From NCBI RefSeq assembly GCF_004761975.1, contig NZ_RQII01000060.1, positions 1 to 64,000 of the forward strand: a stretch of 64,000 nt of DNA. Direction: 5' to 3'. A program made the translations under genes and the position numbers. Below, in pieces: positions 37,606 through 46,133 of this stretch (position 1 is its first letter; each line of letters opens with the position of its first letter). The notes beneath the pieces are model-generated. The model had not been told where the DNA came from, did not search any database, and saw only the letters and a list, made by a program, of their open reading frames with translations. Source of the DNA: Planococcus koreensis (GTDB lineage: Bacteria > Bacillota > Bacilli > Bacillales_A > Planococcaceae).

Positions 37606-37884
37606 TTTTAGTATGAAATTTTATTTTACGTACGAAATATATAATCTAGAGGAAATTTAAAGAGGAGGTAAATAATAAATTTGCCATCTCATAGCCTTCA
37701 ATTTAAAGTATTGGAAACTAAGAAACTTCTAAAAGGTATACAGTTTAAAAATAGTTACTAGCGTTCACCTTAAATAAATTAAGTGAGTGTTTAATCTATG
37801 GTGATTTTTGTAAAAAATAGTGTAGTGAGAGGTATAATTATGCCAGCTACAATTAAGGACAATTGATAAAGGAGAAATACTCTT

Positions 37885-38370
37885 ATGTTTGGTTTCTTAT
37901 ATAGAACAAAATTAATAAAAGATGATTTAAAAGGCATTGCAAAATTTATGTATTTGGATGTATCAGAAGATTCTTGGGATCAAGAGAACCTTACTAAAAC
38001 AAATTTAGATTTTACTATTGAAAGCGTTCGTTATATTGATGAATATATATATAGATTATTAAATACGGACTACGGCACTGAATTGTTGGATAAGCATTTC
38101 GATAATTTTATGGTTCGTATAGGTGCTTATATTGGTGAGGTTATCAAGAATAATGTCAATGAAGACTTTTACTGGTATGAGTCAGGTTCTGTACGCAATT
38201 ATTCTTCCGATTTTGATGGAACATTTAATACTACCCAAACCGTTCTTTATTCTAAAAAAAGGGATATAGTTATACTTCCTTTAGATGTGGTAGTGCAATT
38301 CTTGAAAGGAAACTCTCCCTACACTAGTCTTCTTAGTTATGTAGAAGTAACCATTAAGGAAAACTCTTAA
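37885..38370 (+). CDS. Hypothetical protein, immunity-like
   Basis: 161 residues, soluble, acidic, alpha/beta. It contains ESVRYIDEYIYRLLNTDYG and MVRIGAYIGEVIKNN, then YSKKRDIVILPLDVVVQFLKG. This compact single-domain architecture is common among contact-dependent or polymorphic-toxin immunity proteins, but I recognise no named family. AAAGGAGAAATACTCTT site before ATG 37885. No toxin gene nearby. Very low GC. Confidence 0.6.
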   Translation: MFGFLYRTKLIKDDLKGIAKFMYLDVSEDSWDQENLTKTNLDFTIESVRYIDEYIYRLLNTDYGTELLDKHFDNFMVRIGAYIGEVIKNNVNEDFYWYESGSVRNYSSDFDGTFNTTQTVLYSKKRDIVILPLDVVVQFLKGNSPYTSLLSYVEVTIKENS

Positions 38371-38446
38371 ATACTAAAGTTATTCCATCTCCCTTAATTT
38401 AGAGAATTAATTCATCGAAGCTAACTAGAATCACGACAAAATAAGT

Positions 38447-38474
38447 AGTTTATATATCCCGAATTATCGGCATT
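38447..38474 (+). repeat. dif-like site 1
   Basis: AGTTTATATAT-CCCGAA-TTATCGGCATT (11-6-11). Against the Firmicute dif arms (AGTTTACATAA / TTATAGGAAGT, reverse orientation of dif) it scores 9/11 and 8/11. A hairpin AAGGTGC/GCACCTT with T-rich tail follows at 38495-38522. Confidence 0.55.
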
Positions 38475-38651
38475 CCTCTAACAGAATCATGGGGAAGGTG
38501 CGCGCCCGGAGCACCTTTTCTCTTTCTTTTTCCAGAAATCCCTTTAAATCAATATTTCTCGATTAAAAAACCATAAAATAAAGTTGCTTTTAAGAGAATA
38601 TAAAGAAATACAAGTCGACTTTGTTTTGGTAACGAATAGGAGGTAAAAAAA

Positions 38652-39158
38652 ATGCTAGAAAAACAAGAAGGAAAAATTAACGAAATCGTTTATGATCATA
38701 CGGCATATCGTGGAGGAAAATACCGATTATATCCGACGATAGATGGTTTAAAAGAACTTCTGGGTGAATTGATAGAGGCAGATGCAACTACTGAGTATCT
38801 GCGAATTAATCCATTCTATGTAAATGAAAAGGTTAACTTGCAAAGGGAGTTTGGCCGTTTCATGTTTTTCTTGGAATGTCGAGAGTCTTATACCGAAGAG
38901 GACGAAGTGGCAGCCATAATCGAAAATCTGGAAGGAGAAGAAAGCTTAACACCCGTTGTAGATTGGGAGAAAGGCAAGGCCCTATATCCCTTATGCCGGT
39001 TTGATGATCCTGAGAGATTCGCTCAGGCATTGAAAAATTTCTGGGCATACTTGGATATTGGAATTCCACAGATGCTTGCCATGGCCAAAGAAGATTTAAA
39101 TCTAAAAGAAGATGATTTGGGATTTGGTTATTTCTGTTTTGAAATTGAAAGCGAATAA
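38652..39158 (+). CDS. Hypothetical protein, 168 residues, immunity-like
   Basis: Acidic soluble protein. EGKINEIVYDHTAYRGGKYRL opens it, then FMFFLECRESYTEEDEVAAII and ERFAQALKNFWAYLDIGIPQML. No membrane segment or named domain recognised. AATAGGAGGTAAAAAA gives a strong start at ATG 38652. It lies between dif-like site 1 and site 2, together with the LRR-like gene at 39.5 kb. Function unknown; size, charge and context suggest an orphan immunity protein. Confidence 0.6.
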   Translation: MLEKQEGKINEIVYDHTAYRGGKYRLYPTIDGLKELLGELIEADATTEYLRINPFYVNEKVNLQREFGRFMFFLECRESYTEEDEVAAIIENLEGEESLTPVVDWEKGKALYPLCRFDDPERFAQALKNFWAYLDIGIPQMLAMAKEDLNLKEDDLGFGYFCFEIESE

Positions 39159-39537
39159 AGTAGGAACATCATCGAGAAGCCAGAAAACGCGCTTTGTATT
39201 TAATGTTTCACCTAACAGTCATATCGGATACGCTGTTTGAATAAATTATTAATTTAATCCTCCTTGAACTTCAGGTGCAGAGAGACTTTGCATATCTTAT
39301 GTATCTTCTATAAGAGATCACGATATTGTACTTAATTGTATATTTAATAACGCAGGGCTTTTCTTTCTCCGCAAAAGTGTACTTTTACGAACGCTCTGTA
39401 AAATAAATTCTCATACAAAGTTACACTCCATAAATTATTTATTCTCACCATGTTAAAATTAGTAAAAATCATGTCTTCGATTTCACCCTTCCAACTGAAA
39501 GTTTTGAGGGGTTTACAAAGGGAGGAGGAACGTTAAA
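39159..39537. other. Intergenic region with repeat motif C
   Basis: No gene seen. It contains motif C copy 1 (39369-39393) and a weak dif-like stretch CTTTGCATATC near 39291, too degenerate to call. Confidence 0.4.
39369..39393 (+). repeat. Repeat motif C, copy 1
   Basis: CGCAAAAGTGTACTTTTACG then AACG. The AAAAGTGTACTTTTACGAACG core is shared with 40302-40330 and, with two changes, 49729-49757. Confidence 0.6.
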
Positions 39538-40215
39538 TTGGATAATTGGAAGAATAATACGATATGGTTCGAAGACATTCCTGCTGAATTACAGTGCTAT
39601 GTAAATTTAAAAGAGGAAAAGATGGAAATCGAATCTTTGTCGGAGATAGAATATCTGACGCTGTGGCATTACAAAAGCAAGCTTCATAACTTTGAAGAGT
39701 TTCCCTATATGGAAAAGCTTTTGTACCTTGAACTGAACTGGTCTAACCAGCATGACTTTTTTGGCGCCGAGAAATTTTCTGCCCTCAAACGCCTGGAGCT
39801 TCATTACTGTACCAAGTTGGCTAGTGACCATGGGATATCCAATTTAGCATCGACATTGGAACACCTGCATATCAACCAATCAAAGAAATTTGAGATGAGC
39901 GATGAACTTATTTCATTGAAGAACCTTCGAGTTCTCTGTTTGAACTCTTGTGCAGACTTGCCGAACCTAGGCTTCTTAAAACATTTCCCGCAACTCATTG
40001 ATTTCCGATTCGTAGATACAAAAGTAGTTGATGGGGACCTAACACCGATTTTAGAGCATCCTACTATACGTAGTGCAGGAACCATGGATAAAAGGCATTA
40101 CAACATGAGTTCTGAGAAACTAAATCGTCTGCTTGAACAAAAGGATGGAGGTCAAGAATACCGATCAGTAGTAAAAAAAGGAAAATGGGAAACATTTCGT
40201 TATGTGGAGAAGTGA
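39538..40215 (+). CDS. Leucine-rich-repeat-like hypothetical protein
   Basis: 225 residues. Repeated LRR-like units from about 40 to 170: EYLTLWHYKSKLHNFEEFP, KLLYLELNWSNQHDF, ALKRLELHYCTKLAS, LEHLHINQSKKFEMS, NLRVLCLNSCADLPN, LIDFRFVDTKVVDG. Proteins of this short cytoplasmic LRR type occur among bacterial immunity proteins. TTG 39538 follows GGGAGGAGGAACG. Followed within 30 bp by dif-like site 2. No signal peptide. Confidence 0.65.
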   Translation: MDNWKNNTIWFEDIPAELQCYVNLKEEKMEIESLSEIEYLTLWHYKSKLHNFEEFPYMEKLLYLELNWSNQHDFFGAEKFSALKRLELHYCTKLASDHGISNLASTLEHLHINQSKKFEMSDELISLKNLRVLCLNSCADLPNLGFLKHFPQLIDFRFVDTKVVDGDLTPILEHPTIRSAGTMDKRHYNMSSEKLNRLLEQKDGGQEYRSVVKKGKWETFRYVEK

Positions 40216-40240
40216 AAATCGCATCCTCTAACTTAAAAAT

Positions 40241-40268
40241 AGTTTACATATCAACGCTTATAGGAAGA
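40241..40268 (+). repeat. dif-like site 2 (best match)
   Basis: AGTTTACATAT-CAACGC-TTATAGGAAGA, exact 11-6-11 spacing. 10/11 and 10/11 against the Firmicute dif arms. A hairpin AAGAGAAGAAGC/GCTTTTTCTCTT (40265-40295) begins in its right arm, followed by motif C. Confidence 0.7.
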
Positions 40269-40301
40269 GAAGAAGCTAATACAGCTTTTTCTCTTTCTTT
40301 G

Positions 40302-40330
40302 CGTTTGGGAAAGTGTACTTTTACGAACGG
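40302..40330 (+). repeat. Repeat motif C, copy 2
   Basis: CGTTTGGGAAAGTGTACTTT then TACGAACGG: an imperfect inverted repeat (CGTT..AAAGT / ACTTT..AACG). It follows the hairpin of dif-like site 2 at the same distance as copy 3 follows the hairpin of site 6. Confidence 0.65.
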
Positions 40331-40449
40331 TTAAGTCAACGTTTTAAGGTATTTAAATAAAGGAGTTATTTGGAAAAAAGAAGAATTAACATAGAAAACC
40401 AGGAAATCTTCTACTGATGCTCAATTTTAGAAAAGGAAGATACATCATT

Positions 40450-40788
40450 ATGAAAAAAATCGTTTCTGGCGTTTTGCTAACTATAGTTATTCTCTTATTA
40501 TATACCTATCAAAAACCAATTATGACTACCGAAGAAGCTATAGTACAAGCTTATAACCATCTGAATGACCCGTCCCAAGGAGTAGGAATTGAAGAAATTG
40601 AGATAGAGTTAGGTGACATTCCAGCTAATAGTATAAATTTGAAACTTCATTCAAAAGAAGGACTTTTAAATGAATTCTTCAACATGCGACAATGGGTAGT
40701 GACAGTAAAGTATCAAAATCTGAGACCTACAGTTGTAATGGATGCTTATACCGGGAAGTTATTAGAAATAAGCGGACCTTTGAATTAG
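40450..40788 (+). CDS. Small exported or membrane-anchored protein, PepSY-like
   Basis: 112 residues. An N-terminal hydrophobic anchor (KKIVSGVLLTIVILLLYTY), then a small domain with TTEEAIVQAYNHLND, RQWVVTVKYQNL and PTVVMDAYTGKLLEISGP. The ending VVMDAYTGKLLE is typical of PepSY/propeptide-like folds. ATG 40450 with AAAAGGAAG 11 bases upstream. It lies alone between dif-like site 2 and the degenerate site at 40809, a single-gene module. Function unknown. Confidence 0.6.
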   Translation: MKKIVSGVLLTIVILLLYTYQKPIMTTEEAIVQAYNHLNDPSQGVGIEEIEIELGDIPANSINLKLHSKEGLLNEFFNMRQWVVTVKYQNLRPTVVMDAYTGKLLEISGPLN

Positions 40789-40808
40789 AAAATCAAGGGT
40801 TGACACTT

Positions 40809-40836
40809 AATTAACATATCAGCAGTTAACAGAAAC
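40809..40836 (+). repeat. Degenerate dif-like site
   Basis: AATTAACATAT-CAGCAG-TTAACAGAAAC: 8/11 and 6/11 against the arms, correct spacing and orientation, directly after the preceding gene. Weak. Confidence 0.3.
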
Positions 40837-40986
40837 CATTATAAGAGAAAAAGCTTTCTATTAACTTAGGAACGAGATGGTGCTGATTATAGCCATCATT
40901 AATTCAAATCTATCTTCAGCCATCTTGTCATGATTTTCATCACCGAAAGAAAATAAATAAAAATATATTTAAAAAGGGCTGATCGT

Positions 40987-41457
40987 TTGAAGAAGTTACG
41001 TGGAAAAAAGCGTTATTTTCGTAACCTGCAGAAAGAGGTTGCTACCGAACATCTTCGGTTGGATTTCGGAAAGGATAGCTGGTTTGATCTTTGGCATACT
41101 CACTTGGATTTTCATGGGCATGGAAACAGCAGCATGAAAATTAGAAGAGAGCATATAAAAGCACATATAGGTTTATACAGAAGTTTGCTGGAAAGGTTGG
41201 AAAGCTTTGAAAAACCTTTCCAGTCTTGGGTTGAAATAGATGACCACGATGCTGGTTCAGATGCCGTTTATATTCATACCCCTAATCCAAATGAAGACAA
41301 CTTCCCTCTAAAGATAGCAAATGTGAAATGGGCGGTTGATCTCCCGTACTATTTTAAGGATTTGATTGACCCCAAGGAATTTGATGCGGGATATTATCGC
41401 TCAGGTTTAGAGCGCGGCTATATCATTCAGTCCAAAATGTTTGGGCACAAATTTTAG
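40987..41457 (+). CDS. Hypothetical protein, 156 residues
   Basis: Soluble and rich in His/Asp: RLDFGKDSWFDLWHTHLDFHGHG, KAHIGLYRSLLERLESF, SWVEIDDHDAGSDAVYIHTPNP, ending YYRSGLERGYIIQSKMFGHKF. No named family recognised; the pattern WFDLWHTHLDFHG...GSDAVYIHTPNP looks like one of the orphan immunity-type families in Bacilli. TTG 40987 after AAAAAGGGCTGATCG. First of three genes followed by palindrome family P. Confidence 0.6.
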   Translation: MKKLRGKKRYFRNLQKEVATEHLRLDFGKDSWFDLWHTHLDFHGHGNSSMKIRREHIKAHIGLYRSLLERLESFEKPFQSWVEIDDHDAGSDAVYIHTPNPNEDNFPLKIANVKWAVDLPYYFKDLIDPKEFDAGYYRSGLERGYIIQSKMFGHKF

Positions 41458-41550
41458 CCTTATCTATACAGCTTGGAATATAGCTACCGTCTTAACTTGA
41501 CGTTTTTCCAGGGTCCAGAACTGGATAGTTCGACCAAGAAGTTTCACGAA

Positions 41551-41588
41551 TTTGAATGTAACTTAAGTGCAGTTAAGTTACATTCAAA
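41551..41588. repeat. Palindrome P, copy A
   Basis: TTTGAATGTAACTTAA (41551-41566), loop GTGCAG, TTAAGTTACATTCAAA (41573-41588): 16-bp perfect arms. It lies between the 41.0-kb gene and the HEAT gene. Confidence 0.85.
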
Positions 41589-41633
41589 TCTTTTTGTAAA
41601 ACACTTTGTATCTTACAAGGAGGAGAAAATCAA

Positions 41634-42134
41634 ATGGACATCCATCGGTTAGAAAGTGCAATTGAAAATGACGACATCGAAGAAGCAGGGAGATTATTAT
41701 ATAAGATTTCCCCTGACCAAGATCAAGCTGCAGTTCCAATCCTGATCAAACATATCACCCAAACCCAAAATAAGATATTGAGAAATGCACTGGCTATGGC
41801 TTTGCGTGATATCGGGAATGAAGAATCGGTTTCCCCACTGATTAATTTGATTAATGATCCGAAGACGCTGGGAAGCAGAGGGACTTTGTTATACGCTTTG
41901 GAACCCTTCGATTGTACGGGGCACCTGGAAACGATTGTTCATCATTTTTTAACTGGAAATTTCGAGGTGCAAATCACAGCTCATCAGCTCCTCGAATCCA
42001 TGGATGGAAAAGTGCCTGCAGATGCATTGTTGAAATCCCTCCAAAAGGTAAAAGAACGACTAAATGAAATCGAAAGACAACAAGAAGAGCACTCCGATGT
42101 ACTAGACATTCTTTTTAAACTGAATGTAACTTAA
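41634..42134 (+). CDS. HEAT-repeat protein
   Basis: 166 residues of alpha-alpha repeats: AVPILIKHITQTQNKILRNALAMALRDIGN, then ESVSPLINLINDPKTLGSRGTLLYALEPF and LETIVHHFLTGNFEVQITAHQLLESMDG. HEAT/PBS-lyase-like proteins of this size bind other proteins; here probably an immunity-like or adaptor protein. A coiled coil ends it. AAGGAGGAGAAAATCAA site before ATG 41634. Its last codons and stop (L-N-V-T-stop) are formed by palindrome P copy B. Confidence 0.75.
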   Translation: MDIHRLESAIENDDIEEAGRLLYKISPDQDQAAVPILIKHITQTQNKILRNALAMALRDIGNEESVSPLINLINDPKTLGSRGTLLYALEPFDCTGHLETIVHHFLTGNFEVQITAHQLLESMDGKVPADALLKSLQKVKERLNEIERQQEEHSDVLDILFKLNVT

Positions 42135-42154
42135 TGTGAATTAAGTTACATTCA
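42121..42154. repeat. Palindrome P, copy B
   Basis: TGAATGTAACTTAAT / ATTAAGTTACATTCA, 15-bp perfect arms with a 4-base loop. It overlaps the 3' end of the HEAT gene and supplies its TAA stop. Confidence 0.85.
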
Positions 42155-42306
42155 CTTTCTTGATTATTTTGAGTTTGAAAATTACTAGTGATTAATAAAA
42201 CTTACTAATTTTATAAAAACTGAGATTTTAGAAAAACAAGAATCTAATGGTGCTGAAAACTCATCGACTTAAAATCCAAACGGTTTGATGAAGGAGATTA
42301 TGGAGT

Positions 42307-42867
42307 ATGAAATTCATAGACAATGAAATTGTAGACATTCTCCACGTATATAAAACCGAGAAACATGAATTGCAAAAACGAACAAGGCAAAACATTTTGG
42401 CAAAACGAGAAGAAAGAGTTGAAAAACTAGTGCGTGACCAATTTGAAAATTACAGTGTTGCAAATTGGACGGATTATGAGGATCTTTATTGTTTGGAATT
42501 TCGAATTCTCTTGACCAAAAACCAGCCCCTTCTCGATGATAATACGGAACTCTTAAAGGTTTTAGGAGGGACAAGGATAGATTTGACTGTTTTTGTCAGT
42601 TTAATTAGCAACCACTATTATCTATGGGCCGAAAAAACGCGGTATAACCCATTAAACGACAAATGGACTTTTCAAAAAATAACGTTGAAGAATCATGAGG
42701 TTTTTCCCGTTATTGAAAAATTTACAGCAGAAATGGAACGAGCTGACTTTAAATTGCTTCCGGAGTTCGATGCCCGAAAGTTTGTGCCTGACGTAGAAAC
42801 AAAATATCTAGATAAAGGCAAAGTAAGAGTATTCCACATCATTTTCACAGATATGGAGACTCTTTAA
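42307..42867 (+). CDS. Hypothetical protein, 186 residues
   Basis: Charged N-terminal helix (LQKRTRQNILAKREERVEKLVRD), then YEDLYCLEFRILLTKN and NHYYLWAEKTRYNPLNDKW, and a C-terminal FHIIFTDMETL. Soluble, no named domain recognised. ATG 42307 follows GAAGGAGATTATGG. It is flanked by P copies B and C. The single-gene, palindrome-bounded position suggests a cassette; function unknown. Confidence 0.6.
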   Translation: MKFIDNEIVDILHVYKTEKHELQKRTRQNILAKREERVEKLVRDQFENYSVANWTDYEDLYCLEFRILLTKNQPLLDDNTELLKVLGGTRIDLTVFVSLISNHYYLWAEKTRYNPLNDKWTFQKITLKNHEVFPVIEKFTAEMERADFKLLPEFDARKFVPDVETKYLDKGKVRVFHIIFTDMETL

Positions 42868-42983
42868 CAAGGTCGTATAAATAACGGTGGGATGATAAAG
42901 AAATGGAATGAGTAAGTCTCATTGAATTTTCAAGTTGAATAACCCTTAGAAAATTATCTCTTAAATGCTTTTTCTTCTGTCTA

Positions 42984-43017
42984 TGAATGTAACTTAATAG
43001 TAATTAAGTCACATTCA
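42984..43017. repeat. Palindrome P, copy C
   Basis: TGAATGTAACTTAAT / ATTAAGTCACATTCA, one mismatch in the right arm. It lies 116 bp after the 42.3-kb gene. Confidence 0.8.
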
Positions 43018-43317
43018 ATCACCCAATTCCATTCACTTTATTAGAAAATCCATCGAAACTGATTTCAACCGAAAATTTGATACATTCAAAAGGCCGTACC
43101 ATAAGGTTTGAAAACTCGCATTCCAATAGGATTTGGGTTTAACCATCAAGTGTTATGGAAAGAAAAAAAAGTTTGTAAATCCGTTGTTGGAACTATTTAA
43201 GCCGTTATTAACCAGCTTCGTATTTGCAGCGAAATGATCGCTGGTTATTAGGAGATTCCAGGAACACCATATGATTGGAGGCAGGATGCATATGAGTAAC
43301 ATAAACATCCAAGCGTT

Positions 43318-43497
43318 ATGAAGGTAACTGAAAAACAAAAAACAATTTTTGTTTTAGTGCTGGCAATCCTTGTCTTTATTAACTCCATTGTAGGGGTCAT
43401 CCACCAAATAGTATTTTCATGGTTTCTGCTTATTTACAGCCTGTCAATTATCCTCTTTATTGTTTTTACATTTAAGGACTGGAATAAAACCGAATAA
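43318..43497 (+). CDS. Small two-helix membrane protein
   Basis: 59 residues: MKVTEKQKT, two hydrophobic segments (about 10-27 and 32-50) and a polar tail FKDWNKTE. No strong ribosome site of its own, but an eight-codon frame starting at 43291 behind GGAGGCAGG ends in TTATGA, so the ATG overlaps that stop and may be translated by coupling. The frame break could also mean a truncated gene. Function unknown. Confidence 0.45.
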   Translation: MKVTEKQKTIFVLVLAILVFINSIVGVIHQIVFSWFLLIYSLSIILFIVFTFKDWNKTE

Positions 43498-44103
43498 TGG
43501 AGAAAATGCCTTTCCAATTGTTGGCGGAAGGGAATTTATGTATTTTCTTAACGAGCAGTGACATAGCCTAGTAGAAAAAATTGACTGGGGAAATATTATT
43601 ATTTTAAGTATTGCTTTCCATGCTTCGTAAGATTTCATTTATAATTAATTAGTTTACATATCGTGAATTTATCGGAAGAGAGGAAACCTTAAATAGGTTT
43701 CTTCTCTTTTTCTTGCATCTGCATAGGTTTTTTGAAGCAGGAAATGGAAGATGAATTATATTTAATAAAATAATCAGAATTCGGAAGAACTTAAACCAAT
43801 AAATAACGTCTTCTTTTCATATAACTAGGTAAGACAGGAGGCAGCCGCTAGTTGGAATTTCTTGATTTAGCTGCTTGTATTACGAAAGTTTCTTTGCCGC
43901 TAACGAAAACTGTTTACCCATTTATGTTCAGACAGTCTACAGAGTTCGATTAGAGATTTTCACTCTTTCTCTTTCAATGAATTTAAATCCATTTGATTTT
44001 AAAAGATGTTTTTAGGCAATATCTATTCGTTCTTATTTCCAGTATGCTATTAGTAATGGAAAAACTTAGTAATCATTTGGCGCGAAAGGGGCTGTTTAAA
44101 TTT
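43498..44103. other. Intergenic region with dif-like site 3
   Basis: Holds dif-like site 3 and its hairpin. Otherwise AT-rich without a supported gene. An open frame (from TTG 43993) runs into the ABC ATPase but has no ribosome site and no ABC homology before 44104. Confidence 0.4.
43651..43679 (+). repeat. dif-like site 3
   Basis: AGTTTACATAT-CGTGAAT-TTATCGGAAGA (11-7-11). Arms 10/11 and 9/11. The hairpin AAGAGAGGAAACC/GGTTTCTTCTCTT (43676-43708) with a TTTTC tail starts in the right arm. Confidence 0.65.
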
Positions 44104-44757
44104 ATGTTAGTAGTGAGTGATATTCAGTTAAAAACAAAAGAAACGTTGTTATACGGAGCTAATATGCAGTTAAGGAAAGGGACGATTTACGGCTTGTCTG
44201 CACGCAATGGCAGCGGAAAAACCACATTGCTCCGGACCATCAGTGGACTCAGAAGCGAGCCTTTAGGTTCGATAGCTATTCAGGAAAACGACCACCTGCT
44301 TTCTGCACTGGAAGTGAAAAAACAGTTGTTTTACTTTGAGACGGTGGAATGGTTAGACCCTAATTTATCCGGATGGGATTATTTGCGCTTTACACAAGAT
44401 GCTTGGAACCAGTCTGACCGGCCGATCGAAGAGATCGTCTCTTTTTGGGAGATGGATTCGTACATCAAGACGCCCATCAAAAAATATTCGCTTGGCATGA
44501 AACAAAAGGTGTTACTCGCCATGTATGGCGTTAGCGGGGCGAGCTATTGGCTGCTTGATGAACCGACCATCGGCCTGGACACCAATAGCCTGAAGAAATT
44601 TCAAACGTATTTGCTGGACGCCAAAACGGATGGGGCTTGCATCTTATTTTCTTCTCACCAAAATGATAGTTTGTATGCGGTCTGCGACTACATGTACGAA
44701 ATGGAAGATGGCTCCTTACTTCTGTCCATGATAAAAAAGGGGGACGACAAGGGATGA
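44104..44757 (+). CDS. ABC transporter ATP-binding protein
   Basis: 217 residues, small ABC ATPase of the antibiotic/bacteriocin exporter type. Walker A ARNGSGKTT (about 32-40), a degenerate signature KYSLGMKQKVLLA in place of LSGGQ (about 126-138), and Walker B YWLLDEPTIGLD (about 149-160) with a late H-loop SSHQND. ATG 44104 has AAAGGGG about 10 bases upstream. It overlaps the permease gene by four bases. The pair lies between dif-like sites 3 and 4. Substrate unknown. Confidence 0.82.
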   Translation: MLVVSDIQLKTKETLLYGANMQLRKGTIYGLSARNGSGKTTLLRTISGLRSEPLGSIAIQENDHLLSALEVKKQLFYFETVEWLDPNLSGWDYLRFTQDAWNQSDRPIEEIVSFWEMDSYIKTPIKKYSLGMKQKVLLAMYGVSGASYWLLDEPTIGLDTNSLKKFQTYLLDAKTDGACILFSSHQNDSLYAVCDYMYEMEDGSLLLSMIKKGDDKG

Positions 44758-45932
44758 ATTATTATCGATTTCTCTTAAAAAAAACCGTGAAAAATCGAGC
44801 CACTTCCGTTCCGTTGCTTCTTCTATTGGTAGCCATTGTCGGTCTGTATGTGATTAACCAGACGTCCGGGGATTTTTCTAGCTATAAGGGTGGCCTAACC
44901 GATCATCACGAGGAAACGAAGGACTTGGAAGAGTATTACGTGGACTTGCAGAATGATGGCGTGGCGTACTCAGCCGATGAAGTCGCATCATTCGAATCAG
45001 GCCATCAGGATGTAATGGAGCAGTCGATGTGGTCTGAGAAAGCGCTGCAATTAGCAGAGGAAGAAAAATGGGACGAGGCGTTGGGTTATTCCATCAACCT
45101 CGTGAACCGGCAATTGGAAGCCAATGAACAAGCGGAAGGAGCGCTGTTTCCTGCTGAGCATGTGTTTGTCTTAAAAGGGGAACTCGAAATGTATGAGCAG
45201 TTACAGGCACTTGAACAAGAGCCGGATACTGAAGGCTATGAGACTTTCGGGTTCAACTACGTCTTTCGGGTGATGGATTCGCTGTTCCCCGTCTTATTCG
45301 TGCTGATTTTAGCTGTTCTGTTGACAGAAGTTTTCCTGAACTCGTATAAAAAAGGAATGAACATCGAAACGCTGTTGCCGATGAGCTTTAGGTGCCTGTT
45401 AGCCAAACGGATTTGGTTCAGCAGCCTGTTGGCCGGAACGGTTTACTTGTCCACGCTGGCCATCAGTTTTGTCATGGCCAGCCTTGTGAAAGGCCCAGGA
45501 AACGCCTTATATCCAGTCTTGCTCTATTCGGCGGAGTTACCGGAAACGTCCCCAATCTGGATTGTTTTAGTGAAGATGCTGACTCTCCAGTTGCTGGGCA
45601 TACTCAGCCTGGTTCTGCTCATCTCGCTGATCAGCTTTTTCGTCCAGAACAACCTGGTCAGCTTATTGATCACACTGGTCGTTGTGATCGGTTCACCGAT
45701 GGTCTTCAAATCCATCGAAGCTTTTAATATTATTGCCCATTTGAACCCTTTCACGTATTTGGCAAGCGGGCATGTGGTGACTCGGTTTATCATGCAGGAT
45801 ATCCCCAATGCTCAAGCTACGTTTGGAACGGGAATCGTTTCACTGGGTGTCTTTTCTTTCATACTGGCCGTAGTAAATGCGGTTCTTGCCTACCGGTATG
45901 AGAAGAAACCGATGTATGCGGCAAAAACATAA
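44754..45932 (+). CDS. ABC transporter permease
   Basis: 392 residues. One N-terminal membrane segment (about 19-36), a large extracytoplasmic domain rich in Glu/Asp (about 45-165), then five more segments (178-195, 222-245, 275-300, 305-322 and 355-375). This is the ABC-2 permease pattern with an outside domain between helices 1 and 2. Start ATG overlaps the ATPase TGA (ATGA). Followed after 60 bp by dif-like site 4. Probably exports a peptide or gives self-resistance. Confidence 0.78.
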   Translation: MNYYRFLLKKTVKNRATSVPLLLLLVAIVGLYVINQTSGDFSSYKGGLTDHHEETKDLEEYYVDLQNDGVAYSADEVASFESGHQDVMEQSMWSEKALQLAEEEKWDEALGYSINLVNRQLEANEQAEGALFPAEHVFVLKGELEMYEQLQALEQEPDTEGYETFGFNYVFRVMDSLFPVLFVLILAVLLTEVFLNSYKKGMNIETLLPMSFRCLLAKRIWFSSLLAGTVYLSTLAISFVMASLVKGPGNALYPVLLYSAELPETSPIWIVLVKMLTLQLLGILSLVLLISLISFFVQNNLVSLLITLVVVIGSPMVFKSIEAFNIIAHLNPFTYLASGHVVTRFIMQDIPNAQATFGTGIVSLGVFSFILAVVNAVLAYRYEKKPMYAAKT

Positions 45933-45993
45933 AATGGCAAATGCTCTTGTTGGATTTTCTAAGTTGAAACTTGGAGGTTCAATAATAGAATCC

Positions 45994-46021
45994 AGTTTAC
46001 ATATCAGAAGTTATTGGAAGG
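45994..46021 (+). repeat. dif-like site 4
   Basis: AGTTTACATAT-CAGAAG-TTATTGGAAGG, exact 11-6-11. Arms 10/11 and 9/11. The hairpin GGAAGGAAAGAAGC/GCTACTTTCCTTCC (46016-46053) with TTTT tail starts in the right arm; it also serves as terminator for the ABC genes. Confidence 0.65.
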
Positions 46022-46133
46022 AAAGAAGCAATAAATATAGCTACTTTCCTTCCTTTTATTTGCAATATACACTTTTCCAGTTATTTTTTTTGGTGAAATC
46101 TAGATATCTGAAAGTTCCTTTTGAGGTGGGAAA

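Noticed and set aside
39218-39236. AACAG...CTGTT short inverted repeat as another dif-like site
   Set aside because: Arms do not match dif; 5-bp stems of this kind occur by chance in AT-rich DNA.
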